Assembly: GCA_021464245.1 (NCBI GenBank)
Contig: JADCRB010000021.1
Location: 2,094,337-2,158,336, forward strand
DNA: 64,000 bases
Source: Carallia brachiata
Taxonomy: Eukaryota > Streptophyta > Magnoliopsida > Malpighiales > Rhizophoraceae
Direction: 5' to 3'
Shown: positions 11,877 through 26,876 of the stretch, one piece after another
Numbering within the stretch: position 1 is the stretch's first letter
How the letters are laid out: the number at the start of each line of letters is the position of its first letter
Made by a program: the position numbers and the translations under genes
The notes under the pieces: generated by a model
What the model was told of the DNA's origin: nothing
The model's database searches: none
What the model saw: the letters and a program-made list of their open reading frames with translations, nothing else

Positions 11877-14800
11877 TCAACGTTGATTGACATAGAGGAC
11901 AGGTACTAGCCCAGCCATTTTTCCATCTCTCCCAGGTCGCTTCTTTTTCACCTATACCATCAAATACCAACAATTAATTCCCAGACCCCACTCCAACTAG
12001 AATCCAAGAAAAAAAACAAAACATCCCAGTCGAAATTTCACATTTGCCTCACCATGGTAATATGCTGCAACAAACAGCAGAAAAAAATTGAAAACTTGGC
12101 TCCTTACTATGTGGCAACTGAACACTCAAAATACTTACATAAAACCATCCATCAACTTCATACTCGATTTCAACCTCTTCTCCAGCTGTCAAACTCAACT
12201 GCGACAAAAAACCAAACCATGTTCTTTCAACTAAGAATCAATCATTAGCTAAGGTTTCCCATTTCTTCATGCAAGGATACTCATCACACAGGCAAGCCTG
12301 CTGAATTCTGAAAGTCCAACATTCTTGAACTACAACCAAAATCAGCTTTATTGAAACAATAGATTAAAAATCAACTTACCTCATCATCTCCGCCAGCACT
12401 GAAGTCATAGAGTGCTGTTCCGATTTGTGGATTTCCAGAAGAGACTCGTCTCTCATCCTGAGATTCAAATCTCTGTCCAGCTACTGGATTCTCAAATGAC
12501 TCATAACTCTGCATGACAGCTGAATTGTACGATGGAGGCTCTTCCCTAATCTGAAAATGTTGAAGAATCAAGATTCTCCCTCAGATAACAAGAAACCAAA
12601 CTACACTAAATTGCTGTGATGACGCGCCCACCCCAATCCCCACCTCCCAAAAAAAAAAAGTAAAAAAAGAAAAATTAGATGTTGTATGCCTTACCGGAGA
12701 ATTAAGACCCTCGTACGTCGATGAACCACTATACCTGCTTCCAGCTGCCCTTTCCTGAAATAGACAATTTAAAGTGTGTGACTACATGCATGCAGACACA
12801 GCCGCTGAACATATTTATACACACCACACACAGCAAGATCATGGCAGTAAACAGCATAGTAGAATCTGTTTACACCAAACTGCATCTGCAATGGCATGGC
12901 ATCATCCTAGAAATTCCCTTCTCTGCTGTCGCTGTGCATCATCTTGCCAACATATATCTATTTATAAAAGTCCTTGGTTTTCATGTGAATAGAAAAGGAA
13001 TCTTCTCATAGCAACACTAACTGTAAAACTAGGAGATCAATACCCCAAAAAAAGGGGGAGAAAGAAAATTATTATCAGTGAATAAGAACCGAAAACTTAT
13101 TTTCCAAAAAAGCAAAAGAACTCTTGGTTTCCTAATGTCACAATTCAAATGTTCCAATTGCTGCATAAATGTCCAAATTTCTGGGAAGCCAAACAAAAGC
13201 TGTACAAGTCAGTGTGCAACATAAGGATCAAATGCATAAATATTACCGGTGTTTGAGAAGCTCCATAACCGGTTGGCCGTGAACTGAACAATGAAGGGTA
13301 GCTCATTCCACCAAAGTGGGACGATATTGAAGTTTCAACTGATCCAATAGAATCGGGGGAAGATGTCCCAGATGACCTAGCATCCTCTTCCTGCAAATGT
13401 GATGAAAGTTGAATAAGCACATTACTCCAATGTCACATGGGACATGCACTCCTTCCAGGCTTCAGCACTACTACACTCATTCCCCACTCAGCAAAACATA
13501 ATGATCTAATTTATACCTCTAATTCTGAAGACTCTAAAAGTGTCTTCGCCCACATATCGTCATAGCTAACTGAGGGCCTAGAGACAATATTCTCCTCTTC
13601 AACATCCGGGGCATCAGTTCCAATACCAGCAAGAAATTCGTTGACCTAGCATGAGAAAAAACCAAATTAAAAATGAGCAGAAAACTGAAAACAAAGAGAC
13701 TACAAAGTTGGAAACTATTTGGTAAAAATCTCATAAATCCATTGCCAATCAATAAAAAGGTTTTAGCCTAGTGATAAGATGGGAAGACAGGGAGAGAAGG
13801 CATAATGCCCCATCAAGGCAACAATTTCAATAAAGCCTTGAATGAAAACAGGAGGAGGATGATAATCAATCCATGGTCAACAAGATCAAATAAGAAAATA
13901 ATCCCACACCTAAAGCAATGCCAAGGACCCCACACCAGGGGGTGGGCGGTGGGAGGGATAGCACTACGAATTACTTGTTCACAAAAATGTAACATTGTGA
14001 ATGAAATACGAAATTACAAGCAAAAAAATGCTAAAAAAGGATGTCAGCTCCCGCTTGGCAAAAACAAAAAATAAAAAAATAAGAAACAGAGAGAGTGACC
14101 ACCAAATTAAGATACTATTAAGGACAGAGTGTCTTAGCTTCTTGGTCAATGTGGAATAATTGTACAAAATTATTTCAAAAATAAAAAGAAAAGTTTGTTG
14201 AGGCAGTCTAAAATAAGAATTTTCTCACTAATGATTTGCTCAGCTTACTATTGAAAAGTTCACAGAATATTGTATTGCACATCTCGGAGGACAACTCTTC
14301 GTTATGAGAGGGAAAAACTTCCAGATTGTAATTTTTTTTCTTCAACAATTCAAAATAATAAACACTCTTACCCTGTGCATTGCAGGTGCATTGTTTGCCA
14401 ACAAGCCATCATCACCAAGGTTTGCTGCCCATGCATTTACTAGGTCATCATCGAGTGCATCAGGCTCAGCAGGGGCTGGCTTAGATTCATAAATTAGGTC
14501 AGAAATTCCGGTGGCAACAGCTGGATCACTTAAACCAGTTGACGCATTTATATTGTGCTTTGTACAATATATGTCAATAAGCTTTGCACTGTTGTCATAT
14601 TCAGGGAAAATGAAAGGCATCAGAACAATGAAATAATAAGCACAGCAAATATGAAATGGAAACGCAGGCGAAAAAAGACAGAGAAGAAGAGAAATAATTC
14701 AAAATGATGCAACAAATTAAAACAGCCTTACAAAGGTGATTAACTTAGCCACCCAATTCTGACGTATCTTCTTGTAGGACACTCAACGTTAAAAATGTGG

Positions 14801-17800
14801 CCGAACACAATATAAATTATCTGACACTATTTATCACAATCAAAACATAATAACTAAAGAGATTCCCTAGTGAACATTTCTGAAGAAAGCAAAAAAATTT
14901 GGTGTCTCAACCATGACAATTTTCTAAATAAATAGCAATTAGATAATCTACATAATAAAGCAGTAAAGGAGGCTCAGGATGCACCATCCCAAAAGAAGAA
15001 TATAGAGTAATGTAAGAGTTCAGGAAGAAGAGAGAAATTATTGGAGTGAATGCAATAGATACATACAAATTAAAATAGACACTAATATACCAACATTTTC
15101 GAAGTGAGATATCATAAAATGTTTTTAAAATCTCAATTTCTGGCTTTCTGCAGAAAATGAATTGATATCAATACAATAGAGCCAGAATATTCCAAAAAGT
15201 AACTCAGGCAGGCAGAGATTTTTCCTTAAATTTAAGTGAATGTTTCTGTAATTTTACTGTAAATTTTAAGTACTAGTGTTGCGATCCCAAGAGCACATTT
15301 GAAACAATGTCTATTCACAACCACTAATCATGGAGTACTCTGTCTAACAATGTGTAAGAGACAATTAATCCCAACAAACTCAAACACCAGATTATTGGAA
15401 AATGAATTATACCTTATAGGCCCAAAGGTAAATACTTGGCTCTGGGAACATAACAAAAAAGCGAACAAGATTAAGTAATCTCTCATGGGTTTCATAAAGT
15501 TTTTTTAGCTCTTCATCTGCCCATTCCTTATTTGCGTTATCATGGTTTCGTATTTCCCTGCACCATGGAAAAACTGCATAAGTATCCACAAGAGAAGAGA
15601 TGTCAAATAAATGGGAAAGTTTCTTGGTCCTTACCTAATTAGTTCATCTTGCGCACTGTACATTTCATCAAGGACTTTTATCATGGGGCTAAGTAAAATA
15701 CCAAGGCCCGTACCGCTAGCTCCTTGGTCTTCACCATTACTAAGGTGCATCTCTGATAACTGAGAGTGCACTCCACCTTCTGCTAAAGCATTTAAAAATT
15801 CATAGATCTGTAGCCTATAAGGCTCACCAGACCTGATTGCTATGGTTGTGAGAGCTTGGGCCGCAGTAATACGAACCTGGAGTGCCCAAGCAGACAAAAA
15901 CAAATAAGGAAAGCAGCAAAGTAATGCAAACTGATGCAAAAGCCAACATCAAAATGACAGAGAACTGTAACATCAATGAATTAGTACGAGGCTGAGATCA
16001 GTTGGGAATCTCTGATGTGTAATCAATAGAAATCTAGGCCTTTGCCTTTGATAGGTTAAGAAAGTAGGGGGAATTTAGCATTGGATCTTAATTTCAACAT
16101 ATGTTTTTCAACAACCACCCAAATCCTTATAATTGAAGAACATGTCAACCCATTTGAAATACAAGTTGCCCCAATGCTCGCATGCAATCCCAAGCTACTA
16201 GAAGCAGACATAAGCAAATTTATACCTCCCAGCTGCCACTAAAAGCACACCTCTGGAGTCGAGTCAATGCGCCAGCAAGAGTAGGGTTACGAGAACTGGC
16301 CGCCGCTACCATTTTATCTGTATCTAACATCATCAACGCAGTACCAGGAGGGGTTGCAGATTCCCAGGCATATTCAGAGGCAGCGTAGTTCGCATTTTCT
16401 CCCAGGAACCAAACCTATTGGTTCCAAAATCAGATATTAACATCATTAAACTAGAAACTAAGGAAAACAATCCAATGATCTTTGCCATATGAATTGAAAG
16501 GTAAGAATAAGATCGATTTGACTGAAGAGGCTGCTTACAGCTGCTTGCACTAATCTTTGTAATGCCAGAGCCGACTTAGGATCAGATGCAGATACCCTAT
16601 CAACTGATGTAAGCCCCAACATTGACCCTGGCTGTGGTGGTGGTAGATCAAGAACTATAGTGACTGCTTCCAAGGCTGTGTGCTTCCCGCCAGGACCAGC
16701 ACCAACAAGGCATGTCTAGAATGGAGCAATTACTAATCAATCACTGTTGCTGCCTATTCTTCCGGCAAGCAGGTTAACATCAAATTTAATTTGGAGCCAC
16801 TTCCTATTGACCAGAGGATGCATAAATGGCATAGAACAAATTGATTTAAATACAAAACAGGCACTAATAAGTCTAGATTAAACAAGCAAAACATTATTGG
16901 ATGGCAATCAATAATGTGCATAGAAACTTACTTTCCATAACAGTTGTAGCACATCTGCGTCTATCTTCCCTGGAACTTTAGTAGCAAAGATCCTTGCAAT
17001 TTCAAGCAGAGTAACAGCCATCTCTGGAGTTGCCTGACCAATCAATGGAATAAACCATGAACTATATATTATTTATATCGAATGACAGGCATGCAAATGC
17101 AACATATAAAAAGGAGGAAATGTAAACATGAAACTGCTTTTATAAACGATAACCTGGCAAATCCAACTCAAAATAAAAAAGAAGGCTAAAAAAGGAAACC
17201 TGTACCATGGAATAAGATCTTAGTATATATCAAAAGCATGCCTTCCAAATGAACAATCCATTATACCAAGATAGCACACATGCTTCAATGTCAATGTCAT
17301 ACCTTGAAACGAGCATGCAAAGTGAGTAAAATATCATTTAGCAGTGGTGCTGGCCAAGCTGGATCAGAAAGCTCAGATGCAATGATGGATTCCAGTTCAT
17401 CAAAAGATTCCTGTGGGCTTTGCATCCATATCAATGCCTTGATCACCATTGCTCGAACATAGACACACTCACAAGCTACAGTTGTTCGCACAACCTCCAT
17501 TAAGGAAGCTAGTAAACTTGCAATGGTATCCCTGCCACCAGTCGCACTAGATGTAGCAGAGGCCTTCCTGGCACCTATGGAGAAATAGGGAGGAGAAGGA
17601 AGAGGAAGCGAACTGCAATAAGACAATGCTCCACCATATAGACAGTTCATGACTCAAGGACAGTATTTTAACAGAACAGATAAACAGCATCCTAGTGCAT
17701 AAGTCTCCTGGAATGCAGTGTCCGGAGAAGGGTCAATGTACTGAAAATAGATACAGGATCCAAAATTATAAAAATAAAACTAATAAAAAAAAAATTTAAG

Positions 17801-20800
17801 AACTGAAACAGGTGACACCCCAAATTTAACTTTCAAGGAAGCATAAGGAAATCAGAGAAAAGAACAGAAAAGCCTAAAAGCAGGAATCCACCTATATCTG
17901 AATTATACATGGTTTATCACATTAGTGGAATAGATTTGGGATACTTGCGGCTGATTATGATTGATATGTAAAGGGCAAACAACAATTATCGTGGATTGCT
18001 AAGAGGTTGTTCGCAGAAATCTCTGGCAACAGAATATCCAAGATTTTGATGGTCATTCTCAATAAATAGTTTTGAGGAGAAAGGAAGAATGAAATCGGGG
18101 TTTCAAGTATTCAACTGATGGTCTTCTCCATGAAAGAAAACATAAAAACTGCCTGCCTAGAGATTTAAAATGCCACGTTAATATTGTTCATAGTATAAGC
18201 CACTTCGCCCAAATCACCACATATACAATCTAATAAGGCCTTCAACTGGTACAAATGATGTGATGACATATGAGTACAAGGAATATAAATGTAAGAGGAG
18301 TTACTTAGCAAAAAGTAAAGAAAATTTATGCAAGAAAAAGTTACCATCAGCATATGGGTTTTCATTAAAATCTTGATCCTGTGAATCTACAGCATCAGAG
18401 AATGCATTCACATTTACTCGCTCATCAATATCTTGCAAGCCCAAAGCTAATGCAGCAGCTCGACTTTTCCCCATCTCCTGCACAACTCTTGCCGCCGCAT
18501 GAAGTACTGGCCTAGAGAAACTTCGAAAGGAACTCTCCAACCTTATCATGAACAAGCAGAAAAGAATAAATCTCCCACAACACCTTAAATAAGATATCTA
18601 CATGACTGGCAACCAATCTGTAGATATTAGAAGCACATAACAAGCTAAATACAAAGGACGCCAATGCCTCAAACCAAACAAGGAACATGAGGAGTGGCAG
18701 AGGGAGAGAGAGGGGAGAGAACACAGAAAAGAGAGGAGGGTGGTTGAAATAGACAGAAGTTAGAGGAAACAGAATTCAATCAACCTTCTCATTACAAGTT
18801 TAATCAGAGGTTGTGGACGCCTAGTCTTTTGAGATTTATCTTTAGAAGCCTTTGATGTATCATTTGAATCAGCACTCGATCCTTTTGATCCTACTGATGG
18901 TGCTTCAGGCAACTTCAGAATCTCCCTAGTTAAACGGTACCAGCCGGCAGCCCTCTCTTCAGTCCTACAGTATTTGTATTTAGAGAATTATTGGAAAGGA
19001 ATGATGGAAGAGTGTCACAAAGCTCATGTGCCACGCTAGCAAACTGTCCTAAACATGATGAAAGCATAGAAATTGAAAAGCAAGAAGATTCTGATAATTT
19101 TACTTTCTCACAAAACAGCTACTACCTCTCTGCGCCATCACTTTTTCCCAGAACACATAAGATTGCTTCAAAACACACTCGCTCACTAGGGTCTAGGAGG
19201 AGTTGATAGAGAACCGAGTTGAACTGAGATTTAATGTCAGGCCTATCTGAAGACAAAAGTATTAGAAAAAAAATTGACTGATACACTCATGATGTGTGTA
19301 ATATAATGCAATATAATTCAATACATATTGCTTGTAAAGGAGAAACAAGATGATAACCATTTTACCATCTAGTGCACGGGCTCTAGAAATTGCATGGCAC
19401 AACCTTGCCAGTGATACTCTGGCAAGCACATCGTGTAGGTGGAGAACATCCTGCAGAGCCCCTGATTAACATAATACCCAACAACACAACACCAGTAACC
19501 AGAAATTAGCTGGGTAATAAACCTAAATAACAAAGTTTAAAATGAATCTAGCAAAGTAACACCAATTAAACGCAGAACAGAGCAAAAGTAATATGTGCCT
19601 GACGATTCAAAAATAAGCAAACCAAATACTCTATCCTAATACCTCAGCAATAGAGTGAACATATGAGTCATTTGACATGACATAACAACAACACCAGGAA
19701 TTTGCAAAAGAATTTGTAATGTCAAACCCTAGCATATGACATCCAATCTAGAGATTTCAAAATTTTAAAAGCAAGTTAACCTTTTCACAGTAAGCTAAAC
19801 ATCATGAATTCAACTTCAGTTATATGAAATCCTACTTAAAGATTTCAAAATTTTTAATTAAGTGATATAGCATCGGTACAAGTGTTCGATAATCATTAAT
19901 AATCATCAACCGAAGACAAAGACAAGGTGCAAAAAAATAGAGTGGGGAAGTGTACCTCCTGCAAGTACAAGCTTTCCTGCAAGATGCACAGGCCAAGACA
20001 ACTGATTAAAAAATCCAATTCTAGATCCAAGAAAATAATTTCAAGAAACATGATTACACAACAGAAAACACCATAAGGCGTACAAAAACAAGGGTCACCT
20101 AATGCCATGGCAACTGCATAAGGGTCTTTGGTTGCCAACTCAGCAAGAATTTCTAAAGAATGTCTCACAGCAACAGGATCAGCAAATGAAACCCTGCAGT
20201 AAATAACGAACTTACCTCCAAAGTTACAAACAAGTACAAGATCAAAATTGCAACGTGATAAAGGCATGAGGCACAATAACAAAAGGGAAAATTGGACAAA
20301 AAGAAAAATGCAAAATGATAATAGATGTTCAAGAGAAGCAAAGGTACTAATGAGCCTACGGTTTGGAGGGCCAATTGTTTAAACAAGGTTCGGTGGGCTA
20401 ATTGTTGAAGGGTGAAACTTGGAGTAACAGTAAAATTACTCCATTGTGAGTTAGAAATCATAGGTTTGAGTCACAAAATAGCCTCTTTGTAAGAACAAAT
20501 GTAAGGCTAGTCTCCAAACTGTCTCCAAAATCCACAATGTGGGAGTCTCATGCACTGAGACACCCTTTGTTATTTTTGGTCTAGTGAAGTAAATATAATT
20601 GGAGAAAAACACATATTTACAATAAAGATGAACCCGTATGACAGACAAATCTCAACTTTTCTAAACCATTTTGAAGCTAGATGGAATCAGCCAGACAAAT
20701 CTACCACTCCATTCCATCTAAATTGAACTCATAGTCTCAGCGAGAACACATGTTCAGCAACTTAAATTCCCTTTTCAACACAAATTGAGTTTTAAGTACC

Positions 20801-23800
20801 TCTCTTGTGGATGTAAAAAACAACTTGAATTAGGCAGAACTCTATTTTTTTTTTTTTTGGATATTTTCATTTGTCCTTCCTCATAGTACAGCATGTCCAT
20901 TTCAGAACTCGCATTCAACCACTTTACATGTAAGCATGCTGCTTCTTTCTTACATAAATTAACATGAAAATCCCATCCTGCATAAGGCCCGTGATATAAA
21001 CATACCTAACTTTATTCTAAGCCTTCTCAAAGAAAAGGTCATCAAATTAAAATTTTATTACCCAAAGTACAACTTCATCTGGAAATCCATTGCTGAAAAT
21101 TGACAGTGTTAAACCGATGTCATGATCAGACAATATGCTATGCGAATCTGCAAAATCAACATAAACAGAAGTTTCATAGAGAAAGGGAGCTTACCCTTGC
21201 ACAGCACGATGCAGAAATGCTGGATTTCCAGGATCAAGAGGAAGTCTCCTTAGTGCACTCAGTGCAGCATATTGCAAATTACTCCGGATGACAGACTGAA
21301 AATGAAGATTTATTTAGTTAAAGAAATGCATCATCGATAATAATTCATGCATAGGATAGATAATTTTAAAATAATTCTCAGCAAAAAAGAGAAATCATTT
21401 TATAGGATGTTCAAGAACACCCAATAGGATCATAAAGACAAGACACGACAATGCAATTATGAACATCGGGCGACGAGTAATATTCTAATGCAGAGGAGAT
21501 AGAGAGAAGCAATGTTTCTACAGCACAAAGGCTTCTCTGAGCTTGTGACAAAAAGGATGATTTACTCATTCAAAATAGAGAGTTTTAACATGAAGACCAT
21601 TCCCTAATTGCAACATGAAAATAATCATAATCTCATACAGTCAAAGTTAAATTTTGTAATTAAGATAGGTTCCATGCGAGGGCAGACATTGTTAGGCAGG
21701 CAATCATCACAGGTAGACACAGATATTGGCAGAAACCAGGCAGAAACTATGTGTTGGGCTTTATTGTTCAGACAGCTCCTTAGAACAATTTGTCATAAGC
21801 ACCCAATATATGACCAACACATCCAAGGAAATATCCCAATGGTTAACTTAAGATTCCAAGTTGGCAAGCAAAAGATCAGCCTCATGTTGTACATTGTCCC
21901 AGCCAGGTCTGATTCATAATGATCATCAGAAGATGGTGTTATAGATAGCCATGAGAAAATAATCATTTTCATCGTACGATGAAAATGCCTCTTTACCATC
22001 AAAATAAGACAAATTTTCACCTCAGCATAGCTATAAAAACTGAAAAACATGTTTCAGATTGACGTGAATATAAGATAAACATTACCTCCTTATCACCACC
22101 CTTAGTCCCAAACACTCCTTTCTTTCGTTTTTGTGGGGCATCGGCAACCTGAAATCGTTACAAAATTCAGTGGCATTAATTCCACAAGTTCTTGAGATAT
22201 TTAGTGAAAAAGCTGCATTAAAAGGTTGTAAAAATCTGCATGATAATAGAAAAGACAACTCAAATGATCAGTGCACAACCAGCCAAACCGTCCCAGCGAA
22301 ATATATTATAACATGAGAAAATAATCAATATCATTTAAAAACCCAAATTGAATTTGAGTTCTACTCGTGTTCAGAAATGGACTTGCAATGCTTCCTGTTT
22401 TCCCGCTCAATGAATCTAAGATATTTGTGGCTGTCTTCAAAAACAATGCGTTAATCCAAGATATATAGAAGGAATTTTCCATGAAATTTCATCCATCAAT
22501 CAAAAACAACAAAAGAATTGTTAAAAAGGATGTGGAATTTCCTGCCAGAGTATATTACAGAACTAACAACTAGCAATGTGCCCGAAATTCAATGTCGTGG
22601 ACTCTACCTTTTAGAAAAGCTAGAGATCCCATAGGATTCAACCAAAAGACATTTTAGTAATTAAGAACACTAGAGAAATGCAGCATTTTCTTTGTAAGTT
22701 ATCAATGGAAGAAATGTAAATAATGCATACCTTATCAAGAATGCCAAACACAATCTCATACAATCTGGACAAAATCTCAGTGTTACTTGAAGCAGCATAA
22801 GTAAGAGCCTTCAAAGCTTGCAATCTCCGCACATGGACTTCAATATTAAAATAAGAAAACATTAAGACAAAGGCCTATAAAAGCATCATGAGAGTGTATA
22901 TCCACTTTTTGGAGCATACACAGTCACTATGCAAGAGATAGTTTCTTAAGGGATGTTTCCCAGCACTAGCAGTTCTTTATGCCCCCCCCCCCCAAAAAAA
23001 AAAAACCAGGGCCCCCCAAATAAATGTCAGTTATGGCCGGTACAAGTAATAATTCTTTGAAAACAGTGAATAATTTGTTCAAAAGCTTTCATATTTCTAG
23101 AAATTAGCTGCAGTTGCTAATATCGTCCAAGTTTTCTGTACAAGGAAATCACATAATGGCACAACTCAACGGTGTGTCCTGCTCAGGTTTTAACAATATA
23201 AGTTAAGATGCCAACAGTCATTACCAGAAACTTACTTACAAAACTGACAACAGCTTCCAAAAGGAGCAAGAACAAAGAAGTTCACAATTATATTCATGCA
23301 CTGCATATCAGAATGTTCTGAACTTCTGATTGAAAACACAATGCCTGTTAACCGACAAAAATGAAACTGAAAATTGAATCTAACAGAACTTCCAGTTATG
23401 AAAGGTTGGATCCCAAAAAAGATAAATTGCACAAAACCAGCTCATTCACTACAGAATTTAATGACAAACAGAATTTTTAAAATGCATTTTCCGAATTTGT
23501 GCACGTAACAACATGCCAACAAATTTGTATCAATTCATAAGCACATAGAAAAAAAAATGAAACTGATATCCAAAGAATGAAAGTCCAGTTCGCCATGCAA
23601 CTATTTCAGCAGCAGAGTTCAAACCCACTGAATAAGCTGACAGGCTTTCATTTAGTCAATTCGTTCTTCGCACACACATCAGAAAAAAGAATTTCCAAAA
23701 TCTGTTTGCAACAAAGCCAACATGCCAGCACTAAGCATTCAAACAATTAGGAAATTGGACAAAGAACACCTTACATTCTATTTCATTGTTTGAAGCCTCA

Positions 23801-25817
23801 GCTGATAATTGTTCTACTATTCGCGGAACAACATCAGCTCTAGTGACCCCTCCAACAGCGTCAATGTCAGCCAGAGCATCCCAATTAGGAGTGGGGATCC
23901 CACCACCTGGACTCAATCCATGAGCCCCAGTATCTGATAAGATTCTAGCCAAGTAATAGTACACATAGCGAAGGACAGTCCTGTCTTCACACTGCTGATT
24001 AAGCTGTAACACAAAGAAGAACAGGGATAAACAAGCCTATAATTTGCTACAAATATTTCTTTCAAATTGCTGCAAACGCCAACACAGTTTTCCAGTTCGC
24101 CCACAAAGAACTAAAATATAAAGCATTGAATACTACTAATGCTAAGAAACACCGTGACAGTGAAAAGAACAAGACATAGTGTAAAGGGAATAAGCTATGA
24201 ATATGATGATTTTGCAGCTTCAAATTGCAAATAATCCTCAATTGTAGTGTGGCTTGCATAGCAGCAAAGAGGAGTACCAAAAGCGAATGAGATTTGAAGA
24301 ACTGGACATCATGCCTAAATGCTTCACCTTCTAAGAAGTGAAAATCTACGGAAAATTACCACAAAGCTCAGTTTTTTCTTTTTCTTTTTCTTTTTTTTTT
24401 AATGAAAAAGCATTGAGTACGCGCATTTTTATATTTATATGACCGATAAGTATGCAATCAAAATGTAATTTACCAATAAGTACAAAACTATATCCACTAA
24501 CTAAACCACATTCTAATTTTCAACAAATCTTGCCAAAAAACTTTTTAACCTAATTTCACATTATGATAATTATTATCATCATCATCTTCTTCTTTTAATT
24601 TTTGTTAGTCTAGTATCATCAGTTTAATTTTTGTTAGTCTAGTATCATCAGTTTCCACCTACCTTCCAATTGTTCTTTGTGAATCATTCCTTTTTTATAA
24701 AGAAAAAGTTACCACCTGTGTTTTTATTGAATTTGCATCTTATAAATATGAAGAAGTTTTTCTATAAAAAGAAAATGCATTTTATTTTTAAAACATTAAT
24801 TTAATATTATTAACTTATTTTTGAAATTTCTATTGTTTTAATATTGCTAGCTCCTTCGATTATATTACATATTATAAAAAATTATATTGCAGAAAGGTTC
24901 ATTAAATTTTTATCCGCAAGAAAGAAAGAAAGAGAAAGAATGGAAAACACAGAGAGAAGCAGAGGCACAGTAGACCATACCATGAGAAGAGAGGGAGCCA
25001 AGGAAGGGTCAACTGAATTGTACACCGCAAGCTTGGGGAACACATGATGCACCAATTGCTTCTGAGAACTTTTCTACTCACAAAGCCAGAAACAAAAAAA
25101 TCATTGTGATGAAAAATTCTCGGTGTGTGAGTGTGTGTGTGTGTTTTTTCTTTTTTGGCGGCATTTAAAGAAGGAACGCAGAGAATACATACACAAAAAG
25201 TGTGAACAAAAAGGAAAGGAAAGGAAAGAGAGGGGTGTTGACCTGATCAGACGTAGCAGCCAGTTCGTGGATGCTCCTTGCAAGTTGGGAATAAGAAACG
25301 GGCTACAAAGATCATCAGCGAACGGCCATTTCAGTTGAGTTGTTATATATATATATAAGATTAATGAAGAGGAAGGAGAAAGAACCTTCTTCTTTTGTCG
25401 CTGAGGCATGATGTTGGTCTTGACGGGATTCAAGGCAGCTTTAGCGGCAGAAATAGTGTCGTTTTGGATCTGAGTAAATGTGAGCGTCCCTCTCTTGGAT
25501 TTTTTCTCTCCGAACGATGAGGACTTCCCATACAATGAAGGAGCGGGGGGTGCCGTGGTGGAAGCCGGAGGAGCCGCCGTGGATCCGGAAATAGCCGAGG
25601 GAACGGCGCCCGGATCGGCCGTTATCAGATCCATTAACGTAGTCCCCGAGGATTCCTACAAGAATTGATTTCATTAGATTGCTTTCTTTTTTCTTTTTTC
25701 TTTTTTAATTTTCTGCTTGTTTTCTTGAAAATAATTTGAGAGTGCGGGAAGGCGCAGTGTGTGCGTGAGAGAGAGAGAGAGAGAGAGGAAGGAGAGGAGA
25801 GGACAAATTACCGCCAT
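11877..25817 (-). CDS. TASH3: TASH3: SH3-domain large subunit of the TPLATE (TSET) endocytic complex
   Basis: This is the plant TSAUCER-like subunit, acting with TPLATE, TML and others in clathrin-mediated endocytosis at the plasma membrane. I resolve 27 coding exons: 25812-25817, 25386-25655, 25243-25302, 24981-25073, 23775-24003, 22731-22837, 22086-22148, 21195-21295, 20099-20193, 19956-19976, 19366-19461, 19126-19246, 18785-18964, 18345-18541, 17303-17574, 16932-17033, 16539-16715, 16226-16414, 15635-15876, 15413-15557, 14372-14588, 13517-13645, 13247-13390, 12695-12754, 12380-12550, 12139-12198, 11877-11951. The first exon codes only Met-Ala and exon 10 is 21 bases. The protein would be about 1207 residues: a long alpha-solenoid, an acidic/serine-rich tail, and a C-terminal SH3 domain (ALYDFSAGGDDE to LYVNQR). 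All exon phases agree except around exon 20, which reads as two bases short. Identification is strong; whether the break is real is uncertain. Confidence 0.9.
20410..20577 (+). mobile_element. Au-type tRNA-derived SINE in a TASH3 intron
   Basis: The sequence lies in the intron between exons 8 and 9. It opens gggtgaaacttgg..taacagtaaaattactcc, has a B-box-like ggtttgagtca, then cagcctcttt-like and gtaaggct blocks, and ends in a T-rich tail. This order of motifs is that of the plant Au SINE family as I remember it. It is diverged (several mismatches in every motif), so it is an old copy. No target duplication was established. Confidence 0.5.
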
Positions 25818-26876
25818 GGATGGAGGATGGATGGATGGATGGATGGTTGTTTAAATCTTGATTGAACTGCTTTGGTAAACAAACCCTTGGCCAGAAAACT
25901 AAGAATCTTTGATTCTTTCTGGAAGAGGGAGGGAGGACGGACCCACCACCCCCAAATTCACTTTTCTTGTTTCCTGCGATGAACTTTGTGAATCTTAATC
26001 TATTGATTTGGTGGGCAAGGGGGAGTTGGGGAGAGCGGAGTGGGAGACTGGAGGGGCGCAGCCCACACCATTTCTGTAACTCACTTCTTTTTTTCTCTTC
26101 TCTTCTCTCTCGGTTTTTCTTTTCTTTTATTTTCTTTTCTTATCTTTTTTATAGTCTTTCTTATTTCTTATTTTCTTCCCCTGTCAGAAATCCAAATCCG
26201 ACAGAGGAATGAGTTGCTCGTCTCGCCTGCCTCAGTCTGCTCTTTTTATTAACCGACTTTTTTTTTTTTTTTTGACTATTTTTCCCGTTTGAAGGGATCG
26301 TTTCCTAACACCGCCTTTCATTTGCATAAAAGGACATAAAATCAAAAAAAAAAAAAAAAAAGAGGGCCCTCTCCTACGTTATTTTTTTTTTAAAACAAAC
26401 AAATGAGTTGAACGCCGGTGTCCGGAAAAGCCAAGATTCTGCAATCACTAGCATCTGATTTTTTTTTCCTTAATATTTGCTGGAGTCTAGGGATATTAGC
26501 ACTGTTTTCTTTTTTGATTTTTAGTTTAGTAACTAAGAGTTCCTAATTGACTAAATTGAGCATTTAAGGGAAGGACAGACTATAAATTACATGAGGGTTC
26601 GAATCTACGTAAGCAATTGCTTGACCACAACATTATTATTGTTTTATGGGCTCAAGACATACAAATTGGGTATACATGATTTGGCTTCTCCTTTCTTTCT
26701 TTTAAAAAAAAAATAATTTTAAACATATTTATTATTATCTTAAATAAAATTAGTATTATTTTAAATTTTAATTTAAAAAAAATATTTTTTTTACACTAAT
26801 TCAAGACAATCAGCATTTAGAATCTCTGTATGCTCACGAACTTCTCCTGTATTTTTATTTACATTAGGAATTGATA
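25818..26876. other. Spacer between TASH3 and the MULE, including the TASH3 leader and promoter
   Basis: Reading leftward this should contain the TASH3 5' UTR and promoter. Just upstream of the start codon lies a GGAT/ATCC tetranucleotide repeat (about 25826-25847), and a GA run (about 25769-25788) lies inside the first intron. Further right the DNA is T-rich with long T and A runs (26258-26273, 26344-26361). No other gene is supportable. Confidence 0.55.
26867..26876. repeat. Left target-site duplication of the MULE
   Basis: GGAATTGATA here is repeated exactly at 33094-33103, immediately outside the two ends of the element. Confidence 0.9.

Noticed and set aside
24594..24652. Direct repeat of about 30 bases (attttt-gttagtctagtatcatcagttt) in a TASH3 intron
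   Set aside because: A small local duplication without flanking structure; not worth calling an element.
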